Source of the DNA: an uncultured Fibrobacter sp.
GTDB lineage: Bacteria > Fibrobacterota > Fibrobacteria > Fibrobacterales > Fibrobacteraceae
NCBI RefSeq assembly: GCF_900316465.1
Contig: NZ_ONDD01000021.1
Span: 1 to 42,726, forward strand
Reading direction: 5' to 3'
Length of the DNA: 42,726 bases
A program made the translations under genes and the position numbers. Under the pieces are notes generated by a model, which made no database searches, was not told where the DNA came from, and saw nothing but the letters and a program-made list of their open reading frames with translations. Shown in pieces: positions 32,489-41,067 of this stretch (the stretch's first letter is position 1; each line of letters opens with the position of its first letter).

Positions 32489-33849
32489 TAAGACGCCATC
32501 CTGCCGCGAATGCGGCCATGCTTGAGGAAACCTTCATAATTCTTGGTATGCAACTGGGCTTCGAGTTGACGGAGCGTATCCAGCGCCACACCGACCACGA
32601 TAAGTACCGAGGTGCCCCCAATATAGAAACTCATATTGAGTGCGTCTTTGAGATGGAGCGGACCAACACTGATTAAAGCGAGGAAAAGCGATCCAGGCAA
32701 AGAAATTCTCGTGAGAACGTGGTCTATGTACTTTGCAGTTTCGTTACCCGGACGGATTCCCGGAATAAATCCACCACTTCTCTTGAGGTTTTCGGCAATG
32801 TCGTTAGGGTTGTACTGGATTGCCGTGTAGAAGTAGGTGAAGAATATAATCAGGAGAGCGAAGATCACACTATAGGTAATGTGACCCGGGATGAACGCAG
32901 CCGCAAAGGACTGCATCGCAGAAACGTTCGGGAACCAGGAAGCGATCATGGCCGGAATGAACATGATGCAGCTTGCAAAGATCACGGGGATCACGCCAGC
33001 GGTATTCACCTTGAAAGGCAGATAGCTGGACTGGCCGCCCACGACCTTGGAACCTACAGTCCTGCGAGGACTTTGGAGTGGAATGCGACGGTTCGCTTGC
33101 TCGACGAATACGATAAAGCCGATAATCAGGATCACGACAGCGAGAATAAAGATCTCGATGGCGAGAGGCTGGATATCTTCCTTAAACATTTCAATTTCTG
33201 CAAGGGCAGCCCGCGGAAGGCCGCCGACGATACCGGCGAAGATGATAAGAGAAATACCGTTACCCACACCGTGCGAGGTAATCTGCTCGCCCAGGTACAT
33301 CACGAAGATCGTACCGGCGGTGAAGGTCAGGGTAGCTAGTAAACGGAAACCGATGTTTCCGGCACCAGAGGAGAAGTCATCAGCCAAGACAGACACTCCG
33401 GCACCGGTAGCGGTTGTCACCTTAAGGGACGAAAGCCACACAGAAATGCCCCATCCCTGCAAGGCAGCGAGAGCTACCGTAAAGTAACGGGTATATTGGT
33501 TCAGCCTGGCACGCCCTTCCTGACCTTCCTTCTGAAGCATCTGGATAGCGGGAATCACGGAACCCATCAACTGGATGATAATGCTCGCACTGATGTACGG
33601 CATGATACCCAGGGCAAAGATGGTAGCCTTAGCGAAGGCACCGCCCGTGAAGGAGTCATACAGACCGAACAAATTATTCGAGTTACGGAAGAACTCCGCC
33701 AGAACGGCAGAATTCACTCCGGGGATAGTGATGTGTGCGCCAAGGCGATAGATAATCAAGACACCGAGCGTAAAAAGGAGCTTTTTACGCAGGTCTTCAA
33801 TCTTGAACGCATTAGCGAACGCATCAAGGGCTTTCTTGAGAGCTTCCAT
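32488..33849 (-). CDS. secY: Protein translocase subunit SecY (453 aa)
   Basis: The protein has ten membrane helices and the SecY signatures TIPGVNSAVLAEFF (plug region), GISLIIFAGIVGGLP, NRRIPLQSPRR and FTYFYTAIQYNPNDIAENLK. It forms the inner-membrane protein-conducting channel with SecE and SecG. Its ATG overlaps the rplO stop by one base and its TAG overlaps the GTG of infA. Confidence 0.98.
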   Translation of the reverse strand: MEALKKALDAFANAFKIEDLRKKLLFTLGVLIIYRLGAHITIPGVNSAVLAEFFRNSNNLFGLYDSFTGGAFAKATIFALGIMPYISASIIIQLMGSVIPAIQMLQKEGQEGRARLNQYTRYFTVALAALQGWGISVWLSSLKVTTATGAGVSVLADDFSSGAGNIGFRLLATLTFTAGTIFVMYLGEQITSHGVGNGISLIIFAGIVGGLPRAALAEIEMFKEDIQPLAIEIFILAVVILIIGFIVFVEQANRRIPLQSPRRTVGSKVVGGQSSYLPFKVNTAGVIPVIFASCIMFIPAMIASWFPNVSAMQSFAAAFIPGHITYSVIFALLIIFFTYFYTAIQYNPNDIAENLKRSGGFIPGIRPGNETAKYIDHVLTRISLPGSLFLALISVGPLHLKDALNMSFYIGGTSVLIVVGVALDTLRQLEAQLHTKNYEGFLKHGRIRGRMAS

Positions 33850-34292
33850 TAGACGATCTCGACTTTGCCGCCAGCAGCTTCGATCATGGCCTTAGCCTTT
33901 TCGCTGATGGCGTTAACCTTTACATTGATTGCCTTGTCGATGGTACCAAAAGCGAGGACCTTGATAGGCAGTTCGATGTTCTTGATGAAACCCTGGTCAA
34001 ACATTGCCTGGGCGTCGAAGTCCGTCACGCTGCAAGAAGCGAGCTTCTTGAGGTTAACGATCTGCGTGTCCTTGGCGAAGTGAGACTTGAAGCCACGCTT
34101 CGGGATGCGACGGTGGATCGGCATCTGGCCGCCTTCGAAGGCGACGCGACCGGCCTGTGCACTCTTACGAGCGCCAGCACCCTTCTGGCCACGGCCAGCG
34201 GTGGTGCCCCAACCGGAACCCGGACCGCGACCAATGCGCTTGCGGCTCTTGCCCTTGGCAGCCTTGCCAGGATTGAGAGTATTGAGTTCCAT
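33849..34292 (-). CDS. rplO: 50S ribosomal protein L15
   Basis: The 147-residue protein starts MELNTLNPGKAAKGKSRKRI and contains GRGPGSGWGTTAGRGQKGAG and a PIHRRIPKRGFKS motif, all standard. It binds 23S rRNA late in large-subunit assembly. The start lies 1 base after the rpmD stop and the stop overlaps the secY start. Confidence 0.98.
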   Translation of the reverse strand: MELNTLNPGKAAKGKSRKRIGRGPGSGWGTTAGRGQKGAGARKSAQAGRVAFEGGQMPIHRRIPKRGFKSHFAKDTQIVNLKKLASCSVTDFDAQAMFDQGFIKNIELPIKVLAFGTIDKAINVKVNAISEKAKAMIEAAGGKVEIV

Positions 34293-34293
34293 C

Positions 34294-34473
34294 TTAGATC
34301 TCCTCGACCTTCACCATGTCAGCCACGGCATTGATCATGCCCTGGATGCTGGGGGTCAAAACGTGTTCAACAGACTGTCCGATCTTGCGGAGGCCGAGAG
34401 CAGCCACGTTAGCGCGGTGCATCGGGAGACGACGGACAGTACCCTTAATCAAAGTAATACGAACTTTCTTCAT
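34294..34473 (-). CDS. rpmD: 50S ribosomal protein L30 (59 aa)
   Basis: The small ORF encodes MKKVRITLIKGTVRRLPMHR followed by ANVAALGLRKIGQSVEH and a VEEI end, the standard short bacterial L30. It lies between rpsE and rplO, as in the spc operon of most bacteria. Confidence 0.97.
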   Translation of the reverse strand: MKKVRITLIKGTVRRLPMHRANVAALGLRKIGQSVEHVLTPSIQGMINAVADMVKVEEI

Positions 34474-34486
34474 CGTGTATTACTCC

Positions 34487-34981
34487 TTAGGCATTGGCGC
34501 CGCGGAGGGCAGCGCAGTCCTGTTTGTTCTTCTGGGCCAAGAGACCTTCGAGGCATGCGCTCACGACAGTGCTCGGGTTGGAAGAACCGTGAATCTTGGT
34601 GAGGATGTTGCGCACACCGGCCAGTTCGAGAACGGCACGGGCAGCGGCACCGGCGATAACACCAGTACCCGGAGCAGCCGGCATCAAGAGAATGCGGGTT
34701 GCGCCGCTCTTGACTTCGATGTCGTGGGGAATGGTGCCGTCGAGGAGCTGCACTTCAACGATGTTACGCTGGGCGGCTTCGGTACCCTTACGGATAGCTT
34801 CGGAAACTTCCTTAGCCTTACCGAGACCAACACCGACCTTGCCGTTCTTGTTGCCAACGACAACGAGAGCGGAGAAGGACATACGGCGACCGCCCTTGAC
34901 GGTCTTAGCGCAACGGTTGATGTGTACAACCTTGTCTTCAAATTCAGAAACTTGAGCTTCGCGTTCCAAAGTGTACCTCAC
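34487..34981 (-). CDS. rpsE: 30S ribosomal protein S5
   Basis: The 164-residue protein has the double-stranded-RNA-binding-like N-domain (FEDKVVHINRCAKTVKGGRR) and the conserved GTGVIAGAAARAVLELAGV. S5 controls decoding fidelity. Its ATG overlaps the stop of rplR by one base. Confidence 0.98.
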   Translation of the reverse strand: MRYTLEREAQVSEFEDKVVHINRCAKTVKGGRRMSFSALVVVGNKNGKVGVGLGKAKEVSEAIRKGTEAAQRNIVEVQLLDGTIPHDIEVKSGATRILLMPAAPGTGVIAGAAARAVLELAGVRNILTKIHGSSNPSTVVSACLEGLLAQKNKQDCAALRGANA

Positions 34982-35352
34982 TAGAATTTGAGTCCGCCTT
35001 CACGAGCTCCCTCAGCGAGAGCCTGAACGCGACCGTGATAGATGTAACCGCCGCGGTCAAAGACCACGGATTCAATGCCCTTGGACTTAGCGACTTCAGC
35101 AATCTGGATACCGAGCTGCTTGCTCTGTTCCGACTTCGTCATTTCACCAAACTTAGCCTGGAATTCCTTGGCAGTGGTGGTGAGCTGGACGAGAGACTTG
35201 TTGTTTTCGTCGTCGATAATCTGGGCTACCATGTGGGACAAGGAACGGCGAACAGCCAAACGAGGGCATTCTGCAGTTCCGACAACAGACTTGCGTACGC
35301 GTTCGTGGCGTGCGATTCTGGACTGGATTCTTTTCTTAGCAATTGCAGTCAT
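34981..35352 (-). CDS. rplR: 50S ribosomal protein L18
   Basis: The 123-residue protein shows an Arg-rich start (RIQSRIARHERVRKSVVGTA), RLAVRRSLSHMVAQIIDD and the end FDRGGYIYHGRVQALAEGAR with EGGLKF, all typical. L18 carries 5S rRNA with L5. It follows rplF by 9 bases. Confidence 0.98.
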   Translation of the reverse strand: MTAIAKKRIQSRIARHERVRKSVVGTAECPRLAVRRSLSHMVAQIIDDENNKSLVQLTTTAKEFQAKFGEMTKSEQSKQLGIQIAEVAKSKGIESVVFDRGGYIYHGRVQALAEGAREGGLKF

Positions 35353-35361
35353 AGTTTACCC

Positions 35362-35901
35362 TTATTTACCTGTCTTCTTACCTTGCTTACGACGGACAAT
35401 TTCGCCTTCGTACTTGATGCCCTTGCCCTTATACGGTTCAGGCTTGCGGTACTTGCGGATTTCTGCCGCAGCTTGGCCGACCTTCTGCTTATCGATGCCC
35501 TTGATGGAGATCTTCAGCGGGTCAACAGCCTTGAGTTCAACGCCTTCCGGGGCCTTGAAGATAACCGGGTGAGAGAAGCCGAGAACCAAGTTGAGGTCCT
35601 TGCCCTTCTGTTCCACACGGTAACCAACGCCGACGATTTCGAGCGTCTTCTGGAAACCCTTGGTCACGCCTTCGACCATGTTGGCAACGAGAGCGCGAGT
35701 GGTGCCATGGATGGCACGGGTGAACTTCTGATCGTCAGGACGAGAGAAGGAAAGCTGGTTGCCTTCGAGCTTGATTGCAATCAGTTCATGAACGTCGGTC
35801 TCGAGCTTGCCGAGAGGACCTTCAACCTTGATGTTCTGACCATTGACGGCGACTTTCACGCCGGCCGGGATATTGATAATAGCTTTACCGATACGGGACA
35901 T
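35362..35901 (-). CDS. rplF: 50S ribosomal protein L6
   Basis: The start at 35901 (MSRIGKAIINIPAG) matches the family and lies 2 bases past the rpsH stop. The ATG 9 bases earlier would overlap rpsH and directly abuts the AGGT. The end YKGKGIKYEGEIVRRKQGKK is diagnostic. L6 sits near the factor-binding site of the large subunit. Confidence 0.96.
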   Translation of the reverse strand: MSRIGKAIINIPAGVKVAVNGQNIKVEGPLGKLETDVHELIAIKLEGNQLSFSRPDDQKFTRAIHGTTRALVANMVEGVTKGFQKTLEIVGVGYRVEQKGKDLNLVLGFSHPVIFKAPEGVELKAVDPLKISIKGIDKQKVGQAAAEIRKYRKPEPYKGKGIKYEGEIVRRKQGKKTGK

Positions 35902-35903
35902 CT

Positions 35904-36299
35904 TTACCATACCTTTGCGATGACTTCACCACCCACGTTTTCCTTGCGGGCTTCGTGGTCGGTCATCACGCCTTTAGATGTGGAGATGATAGCATAGCCA
36001 AGGCCATTGCGAACGCGCGGAAGCTTTGCGGCGTCAACGTAGTGACGGAGACCCGGCGAAGAAATGCGCTGGATGCCCTGGATAGCGGATTCGCCCTTCG
36101 TGTAACGGAGGAGGACCTTGAGGATGCCCTGCTTACCGTCATCAACGACGACGAACTTTTTAATGAAACCTTTTTCCTGCAACACGCGAGCGATTTCACG
36201 CTTCAAGTTGCTGGCAGGAATGTCCACCACGGGGAGCTTTGCCGAAGCGGCATTGCGGATACGGGTGAGCATATCGGCGATAGGATCTGTCATTGCCAT
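35904..36299 (-). CDS. rpsH: 30S ribosomal protein S8
   Basis: The start at 36299 (MAMTDPIADMLTRIRNA) is chosen because GGAG lies 9 bases before it. A longer reading frame upstream only runs antiparallel-free through rpsN in another frame. The end GLGYAIISTSKGVMTDHEAR is standard. S8 binds the central domain of 16S rRNA and in many bacteria represses its own operon. Confidence 0.96.
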   Translation of the reverse strand: MAMTDPIADMLTRIRNAASAKLPVVDIPASNLKREIARVLQEKGFIKKFVVVDDGKQGILKVLLRYTKGESAIQGIQRISSPGLRHYVDAAKLPRVRNGLGYAIISTSKGVMTDHEARKENVGGEVIAKVW

Positions 36300-36312
36300 G
36301 AGTATACTCTCC

Positions 36313-36498
36313 TTACCAAGACGACTTTGTGATACCGGGGATTTCGCCGGCGAGTGCCATTTCGCGGAAGCAAATACGGCAAAGGCCAAAGCGGCGCATA
36401 AAGGCGTGCGGCCTACCGCAACGCTTGCAGCGGTTGTACCCACGAACGGTATACTTCGGGGTGCGCTTGCATTTTTCAATCATTCTTGTGCTTGCCAT
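36313..36498 (-). CDS. rpsN: 30S ribosomal protein S14, zinc-binding type (61 aa)
   Basis: The short form of S14 carries CKRCGRPHAF and FGLCRICFRE, giving the zinc-ribbon C-x2-C...C-x2-C. Its length (61) is that of the zinc-dependent type rather than the 100-residue zinc-free type. It lies between rplE and rpsH. Confidence 0.97.
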   Translation of the reverse strand: MASTRMIEKCKRTPKYTVRGYNRCKRCGRPHAFMRRFGLCRICFREMALAGEIPGITKSSW

Positions 36499-36507
36499 GG
36501 TATTACC

Positions 36508-37047
36508 TTACTTCCTGAAGGGGAGTCCAAGTTCTTCGAGCAGGGCGCGGCCTTCTTCGTCCGTCTTTGCAGAGGTCACGAAGGAGATGTCCATACCGAA
36601 GGTACGAGAAATCTTGTCAATGTCGATTTCAACAAAGATCGTCTGTTCCTTGATGCCGAGGGTAAAGTTACCCATGCCATCAAAGCCACGACGTGCGAGA
36701 CCACGGAAGTCACGGACACGCGGGAGGTCGATGTTGATGAAACGGAAGAGGAAGTCCCACATGTTTTCGCCGTGCAGGGTGACCTTAGCACCGATGCCGA
36801 TGCCTTCGCGCAGGTGGAACTGAGCGATAGCCTTCTTGGCGTTGGTGACGACGGCCTTCTGACCGGTAATAGCGGTCAGGGTGTCAACGGCTTCATCCAG
36901 GATCTTGCGGTTAGAGGCGGCAGCGCCGACACCCATGTTGAGCACGATCTTCTGGAGGCGGGGAATTTCCATCACGTTCTTGTAAGCAAACTTCTGCTGC
37001 AAGGCCGGAACTACTTTTTCGAGATAAAATTGCTTCATCTGGTTCAT
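36508..37047 (-). CDS. rplE: 50S ribosomal protein L5
   Basis: The 179-residue protein has the motif PRLQKIVLNMGVGAAASNRK, then ITGQKAVVTNAKKAIAQFHL and RDFRGLARRGFDGMGNF, standard for L5, which binds 5S rRNA. The ATG at 37047 follows GAGGT by 5 bases. It comes 9 bases after rplX. Confidence 0.98.
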   Translation of the reverse strand: MNQMKQFYLEKVVPALQQKFAYKNVMEIPRLQKIVLNMGVGAAASNRKILDEAVDTLTAITGQKAVVTNAKKAIAQFHLREGIGIGAKVTLHGENMWDFLFRFINIDLPRVRDFRGLARRGFDGMGNFTLGIKEQTIFVEIDIDKISRTFGMDISFVTSAKTDEEGRALLEELGLPFRK

Positions 37048-37056
37048 GTGTTACCT

Positions 37057-37356
37057 CTAGATAGCCTTGCCGGACTTGACGCTCACGCGGGAAGCCTTCT
37101 TGCCGGCTTCGCGCACGATACGGGTACGGACAGGAGTGTTGCCTTCGAGGAGCATCACGTTGGAAATGTCGATCGGCAGTTCCTTTTCAATGATGCCACC
37201 AGTCTGATTGGTCTGAGACGGCTTTTCATGACGCTTGCGGACATTCACGCCCGAAACGGTCACCTTACCGCCCTTGACACTAATCACGGTGCCGGTCTTG
37301 CCCTTGTTGGCACCGGAAATCACCTTGACGTTATCATTCTTCTTGATGTTTGCCAT
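37057..37356 (-). CDS. rplX: 50S ribosomal protein L24
   Basis: The 99-residue protein has a KOW motif (NDNVKVISGANKGKTGTVIS) and GGIIEKELPIDISNVMLL. L24 starts assembly of the large subunit at the 5' end of 23S rRNA. Its ATG overlaps the rplN stop by one base. Confidence 0.98.
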   Translation of the reverse strand: MANIKKNDNVKVISGANKGKTGTVISVKGGKVTVSGVNVRKRHEKPSQTNQTGGIIEKELPIDISNVMLLEGNTPVRTRIVREAGKKASRVSVKSGKAI

Positions 37357-37724
37357 TAGAGAACCTCAGGTGCGAGGGAGATGATCTTCATGTATTTCTT
37401 GTCGCGGAGCTCACGAGCCACCGGTCCAAAAATACGGGTTCCACGAGGTTCGCCATCCTTGTTGATGAGAACCACGGCGTTGTCCGAGAAACGGATGAAC
37501 GTGCCATCCGGACGGGCAATTTCTTTGCGAGTGCGCACGACGACGGCGTCAGCTACGGAACCCTTCTTCACCTTGCTCTGGGGGATTGCGTCTTTGACGG
37601 CAACCTTGATGACATCACCGATGCTGGCATAGCGACGGTTGGTGCCACCCAAAACGCGGATGCAGGCGACTTCCTTGGCTCCACTGTTATCGGCCACGAC
37701 GAGTCTGGTTTCTTCTTGAATCAT
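37356..37724 (-). CDS. rplN: 50S ribosomal protein L14
   Basis: The 122-residue protein starts MIQEETRLVVADNSGAKEVA and ends in ARELRDKKYMKIISLAPEVL, standard for L14. L14 forms part of the intersubunit bridge. It follows rpsQ by 21 bases. Confidence 0.98.
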   Translation of the reverse strand: MIQEETRLVVADNSGAKEVACIRVLGGTNRRYASIGDVIKVAVKDAIPQSKVKKGSVADAVVVRTRKEIARPDGTFIRFSDNAVVLINKDGEPRGTRIFGPVARELRDKKYMKIISLAPEVL

Positions 37725-37745
37725 ATTCGCCTTACTCCAAAACGA

Positions 37746-38000
37746 TTATTTCTTCTTAGCTACAACGCGAACGAGGCGCCAGCGCTTCGTCGCAGAGAGC
37801 GGACGAGTTTCCATGATTTCAACCAAGTCACCTTCACCGGCTTCGTTGTTTTCATCGTGAGCCTTGAGTTTCTTGGTGGTGGTCATGATCTTGTTGTACA
37901 CCGGGTGACGCTTACGGTTTTCAACTACGACGGTGATGGTTTTGTCCATCTTGTCAGAGCTGACGACACCCTGTCTTACCTTACGAAGGTTTCTATCCAT
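37746..38000 (-). CDS. rpsQ: 30S ribosomal protein S17
   Basis: The 84-residue OB-fold protein starts MDRNLRKVRQGVVSSDKMDK and has DLVEIMETRPLSATKRWRLV. S17 binds the 5' domain of 16S rRNA. It lies between rpmC and rplN. Confidence 0.98.
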   Translation of the reverse strand: MDRNLRKVRQGVVSSDKMDKTITVVVENRKRHPVYNKIMTTTKKLKAHDENNEAGEGDLVEIMETRPLSATKRWRLVRVVAKKK

Positions 38001-38018
38001 TTCCTGCTCCTGCCCGGC

Positions 38019-38210
38019 TTATGCCTTGGCCTTTTCGGTGAGGATGGTCTTGACCCTAGCGATATCCTTGCGGGTATTGCGGATCGAAGAGGGTTTTTCC
38101 AAGTTACCGAGCTTAGCAGCCATACGGTAATTGAACAAATCGAGATTCAACTGAGCCAGTTTTTCCTTGAGCTGGTCAACGCCCAGTTCCTTTAATTCAC
38201 GTGCCTTCAT
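38019..38210 (-). CDS. rpmC: 50S ribosomal protein L29 (63 aa)
   Basis: The start at 38210 (MKARELKELGVDQLKEKLAQ) is the family start and overlaps the rplP stop by one base. A longer in-frame start lies inside rplP and is rejected. The helical protein lies by the exit tunnel. Confidence 0.97.
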   Translation of the reverse strand: MKARELKELGVDQLKEKLAQLNLDLFNYRMAAKLGNLEKPSSIRNTRKDIARVKTILTEKAKA

Positions 38211-38623
38211 TAGATCTCCGATTCTTCGATGATTTTGCACTTGAGGGGGAGCTTCTGTGCTGCGACATGGAGAGCTTCCATGGCCAGTTCACGTTCGACA
38301 CCACCCATTTCGAAAATGATGCGACCCGGGAGGATAACGGCTGCCCAGAATTCGACGGCGCCCTTACCCTTACCCATACGAGCTTCTGCCGGGTGACGGG
38401 TAATCGGCTTATCGGGGAACACGCGGATCCAGACGCGGCCACCGCGCTTGATCTTACGGGTCATGGCGATACGAGCGGCTTCAATCTGACGAGCAGTCAG
38501 CCAGCACTTTTCAAGAGCCTGAATGCCGAATTCGCCGAAGGCGATGGAGTTGCCGCGGGAGGCAATGCCCTTCATGCGGCCTTTCATCTGCTTACGATGT
38601 AATGTTCTTTTAGGACTCAGCAT
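38210..38623 (-). CDS. rplP: 50S ribosomal protein L16
   Basis: The 137-residue protein starts MLSPKRTLHRKQMKGRMKGI and contains RGGRVWIRVFPDKPITRHPA and ARMGKGKGAVEFW, standard for L16, which lies near the A site. It follows rpsC by 2 bases. Confidence 0.98.
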   Translation of the reverse strand: MLSPKRTLHRKQMKGRMKGIASRGNSIAFGEFGIQALEKCWLTARQIEAARIAMTRKIKRGGRVWIRVFPDKPITRHPAEARMGKGKGAVEFWAAVILPGRIIFEMGGVERELAMEALHVAAQKLPLKCKIIEESEI

Positions 38624-38625
38624 AA

Positions 38626-39285
38626 TTACTTCTCTCTCTTGTTATCGTTCATGACGTCCTTGCCAATCTTTTCGCCGTGCATGATCCACACCTTGATACC
38701 GATGGAACCATAAACGGTCTTAGCAATGGCAGTCGCGTAATCGATGTCGGCGCGGAGAGTGTGCAGAGGCACGCGGCCTTCAGCATACTTTTCGACGCGG
38801 GCAATTTCGGCACCACCGAGGCGGCCACCGCACTGCACCTTGATACCTTCAACGCCCATGCGCATAGCGGACTGGATAGCGCGCTTCATGGCACGACGGA
38901 AGGAAATACGCTTTTCGAGCTGACGAGCGATGTTTTCGGCAACCAGCTTGGCATCCGTTTCCGGGCGCTTGATTTCCTGGACGTTAATATAGATTTCTTT
39001 ACCGGTGAGGAACTGGAGTTCGCCCTTGAGCTTTTCCAATTCTTCGCCCTTACGGCCAATCACGATACCCGGACGGGCGGTAAAGAGGTTCACGTTCACC
39101 TTCTTGACGGTGCGTTCGATGCCGACCTTGGAAAGGGAGGCATGTTCAAAACGCTTCATCAAGTAGCGACGGAGCACGATGTCTTCATAAAGAAGATCGG
39201 CAAACTTGTCTTCGGCATACCACTTGGATTCCCAGCCGCGGATAACGCCAAGACGAAGACCATTCGGATGAGTTTTCTGACCCAT
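38626..39285 (-). CDS. rpsC: 30S ribosomal protein S3
   Basis: The 219-residue protein starts MGQKTHPNGLRLGVIRGWES, with a KH domain (RPGIVIGRKGEELEKLK) and the C-terminal domain ending VWIMHGEKIG. S3 guards the mRNA entry channel. It lies 5 bases after rplV. Confidence 0.98.
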   Translation of the reverse strand: MGQKTHPNGLRLGVIRGWESKWYAEDKFADLLYEDIVLRRYLMKRFEHASLSKVGIERTVKKVNVNLFTARPGIVIGRKGEELEKLKGELQFLTGKEIYINVQEIKRPETDAKLVAENIARQLEKRISFRRAMKRAIQSAMRMGVEGIKVQCGGRLGGAEIARVEKYAEGRVPLHTLRADIDYATAIAKTVYGSIGIKVWIMHGEKIGKDVMNDNKREK

Positions 39286-39290
39286 TTTAA

Positions 39291-39638
39291 TTACTCCTTG
39301 TTGGCCACAACGACTGTGATGTGAGAGAGCGGCTTTTCGATACGGAAAGCACGGCCCTGGGAACGCGGGTGGATACGCTTCATGATGGTACCACCGTCGG
39401 CAGTGATGGTCTTGACGACCAGTTCTTCGGCGGCAACGGCACCAGCGGCCTTCTGCTTGAAGTTAGCAACAGCGGACTTCAGAGCATTTTCGACCAGCGG
39501 AGCACCCTTGGTCTGCGTGTGGAGAATAGAAAGCATTGCGAATGCTTCTGCAACGGACTTGCCGCGAACCAGGTCGACAACGCGACGGAGCTTGCGAACG
39601 CCGTAACGGACGTTTTTCACTTTAGCAACAGCTTGCAT
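39291..39638 (-). CDS. rplV: 50S ribosomal protein L22
   Basis: The 115-residue protein shows KLRRVVDLVRGKSVAEAFAM and the extended loop ending RIHPRSQGRAFRIEKPLSH, which lines the exit tunnel. Its ATG overlaps the stop of rpsS by one base. Confidence 0.98.
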   Translation of the reverse strand: MQAVAKVKNVRYGVRKLRRVVDLVRGKSVAEAFAMLSILHTQTKGAPLVENALKSAVANFKQKAAGAVAAEELVVKTITADGGTIMKRIHPRSQGRAFRIEKPLSHITVVVANKE

Positions 39639-39922
39639 TATTTCTTTCCTCCAGCAGCGGTTTCAGTCTTACGGTGACCGCGGAAAGTGCGGGTCATGGA
39701 GAATTCACCCAGCTTGTGGCCGACCATGTTTTCGGTCACGTAAACGGGGATGAACTGCTTGCCGTTATAGACGGAGAACGTAAGTCCGACCATATCAGGA
39801 ATGATGGTGGAACGACGGGACCAGGTCTTGATAGCCTGTTTCTTGTCGGAACCGGCCATCGCCTGGGCTTTGCTCAAAACGTGGGAATCCACGAAAGCAC
39901 CTTTCTTAAGGGATCTGGACAT
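39638..39922 (-). CDS. rpsS: 30S ribosomal protein S19
   Basis: The 94-residue protein starts MSRSLKKGAFVDSHVLSKAQ and has IKTWSRRSTIIPDMVGLTF and HKLGEFSMTRTFRGH, standard for S19 in the small-subunit head. It follows rplB by 3 bases. Confidence 0.98.
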   Translation of the reverse strand: MSRSLKKGAFVDSHVLSKAQAMAGSDKKQAIKTWSRRSTIIPDMVGLTFSVYNGKQFIPVYVTENMVGHKLGEFSMTRTFRGHRKTETAAGGKK

Positions 39923-39925
39923 GAA

Positions 39926-40756
39926 TTAGGCCCTCTTCTGACGACGACGTACGATAAACCTATCGGTACGCTTATTGTTACGAGTTTTGGCACCCTTAGA
40001 GTTCTTACCCCAAGGAGAGCACGGATGACGACCACCAGAGGTACGACCTTCACCACCACCAAGGGGGTGATCGACCGGGTTCATAACGACACCACGGACG
40101 GACGGGCGAATGCCGAGCCAGCGAGAGCGGCCTGCAGAACCCGAGGATTCATTCATGTGATCGATATTGGAAACCTGACCCACGACGGCGAGGCATTCTT
40201 CCGGAATGTAGCGAACTTCGCCACTCGGGAGCTTGACCTGGCAGAGCTTGCCGTCTTTAGCGACGAGTTCTGCACCTGCACCTGCGGAACGAGCGATCTG
40301 AGCGCCCTTGCCCGGTTTCATTTCGATGTTGTGGATAATGGTGTTCAGCGGAATATCGCGGAGCGGAATAGCGTTACCGACGCGGAATTCGGCACCTTCG
40401 CCAGAATTCAGCACATCACCAACCTTGACTTCAGCCGGGGCGATGATGTAGCAGCGCTTGCCGTTCTGGTACTTGACCAGAGCGATACGAGCGGAACGGT
40501 TCGGATCGTATTCGATCGTTTCGACAGTGCAGGGAATGCCAGCAAACTGACGCTTGAAATCGATGATACGATACAGTTTCTTGTGACCACCACCGCGACG
40601 GCGGGAGGTGATTTCACCGGCGTTGTTACGGCCGGAGCTACGCTTGATGCCTTCGGTGAGCGGCTTGTACGGCTTGTCCGCAGTGATTTCCTTGCGGTCA
40701 CCAATCTGCTTGTAGCGCAGCGTCGGGGTAAGCGGGCGATAAGACTTCAGACCCAT
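39926..40756 (-). CDS. rplB: 50S ribosomal protein L2
   Basis: The 276-residue protein starts MGLKSYRPLTPTLRYKQIGD. It has the conserved GRNNAGEITSRRRGGGHKK and, near its end, MNPVDHPLGGGEGRTSGGRH, the loop at the peptidyl-transferase centre. It lies between rplW and rpsS. Confidence 0.98.
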   Translation of the reverse strand: MGLKSYRPLTPTLRYKQIGDRKEITADKPYKPLTEGIKRSSGRNNAGEITSRRRGGGHKKLYRIIDFKRQFAGIPCTVETIEYDPNRSARIALVKYQNGKRCYIIAPAEVKVGDVLNSGEGAEFRVGNAIPLRDIPLNTIIHNIEMKPGKGAQIARSAGAGAELVAKDGKLCQVKLPSGEVRYIPEECLAVVGQVSNIDHMNESSGSAGRSRWLGIRPSVRGVVMNPVDHPLGGGEGRTSGGRHPCSPWGKNSKGAKTRNNKRTDRFIVRRRQKRA

Positions 40757-40758
40757 GA

Positions 40759-41067
40759 TTATACTCCTTCGAACTCGGCAATCTTTTGCCCGGCCTTAAG
40801 CGTGATGTAGGCCTTCTTCCAGTTGGACTTCTTGCCGGCGACCATGCCCATACGAACGCGCTTCATCTTGCCGCGGTTGATAAGGGTATTGACGGAATCA
40901 ACCTTGACGCCGAAACGCTTTTCGATAGCGTCCTTGATCTCGGTCTTCGTTGCGGTCTTGGCAACCTTGAATACATACTTGTGCACGTCATTACGCACAG
41001 CAGCCATCAAACGGGCGGTAGCTTCGGTAATGTGCGGTGCAACGAGAATTTCGTGAAGTTCACTCAT
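40759..41067 (-). CDS. rplW: 50S ribosomal protein L23
   Basis: The 102-residue protein starts with LHEILVAPHITEATARLMAA and has KYVFKVAKTATKTEIKDAIE, standard for L23, the docking site for trigger factor and SRP at the tunnel exit. Its ATG overlaps the rplD stop by one base. Confidence 0.97.
   Translation of the reverse strand: MSELHEILVAPHITEATARLMAAVRNDVHKYVFKVAKTATKTEIKDAIEKRFGVKVDSVNTLINRGKMKRVRMGMVAGKKSNWKKAYITLKAGQKIAEFEGV

Noticed and set aside
36300..36479. A 60-codon N-terminal extension of S8
   Set aside because: It runs through rpsN in another frame, whereas a GGAG site supports the standard S8 start at 36299.
39674..40810. A 378-codon plus-strand open frame opposite rpsS and rplB
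   Set aside because: Antisense of two ribosomal genes with high codon bias; no independent support.
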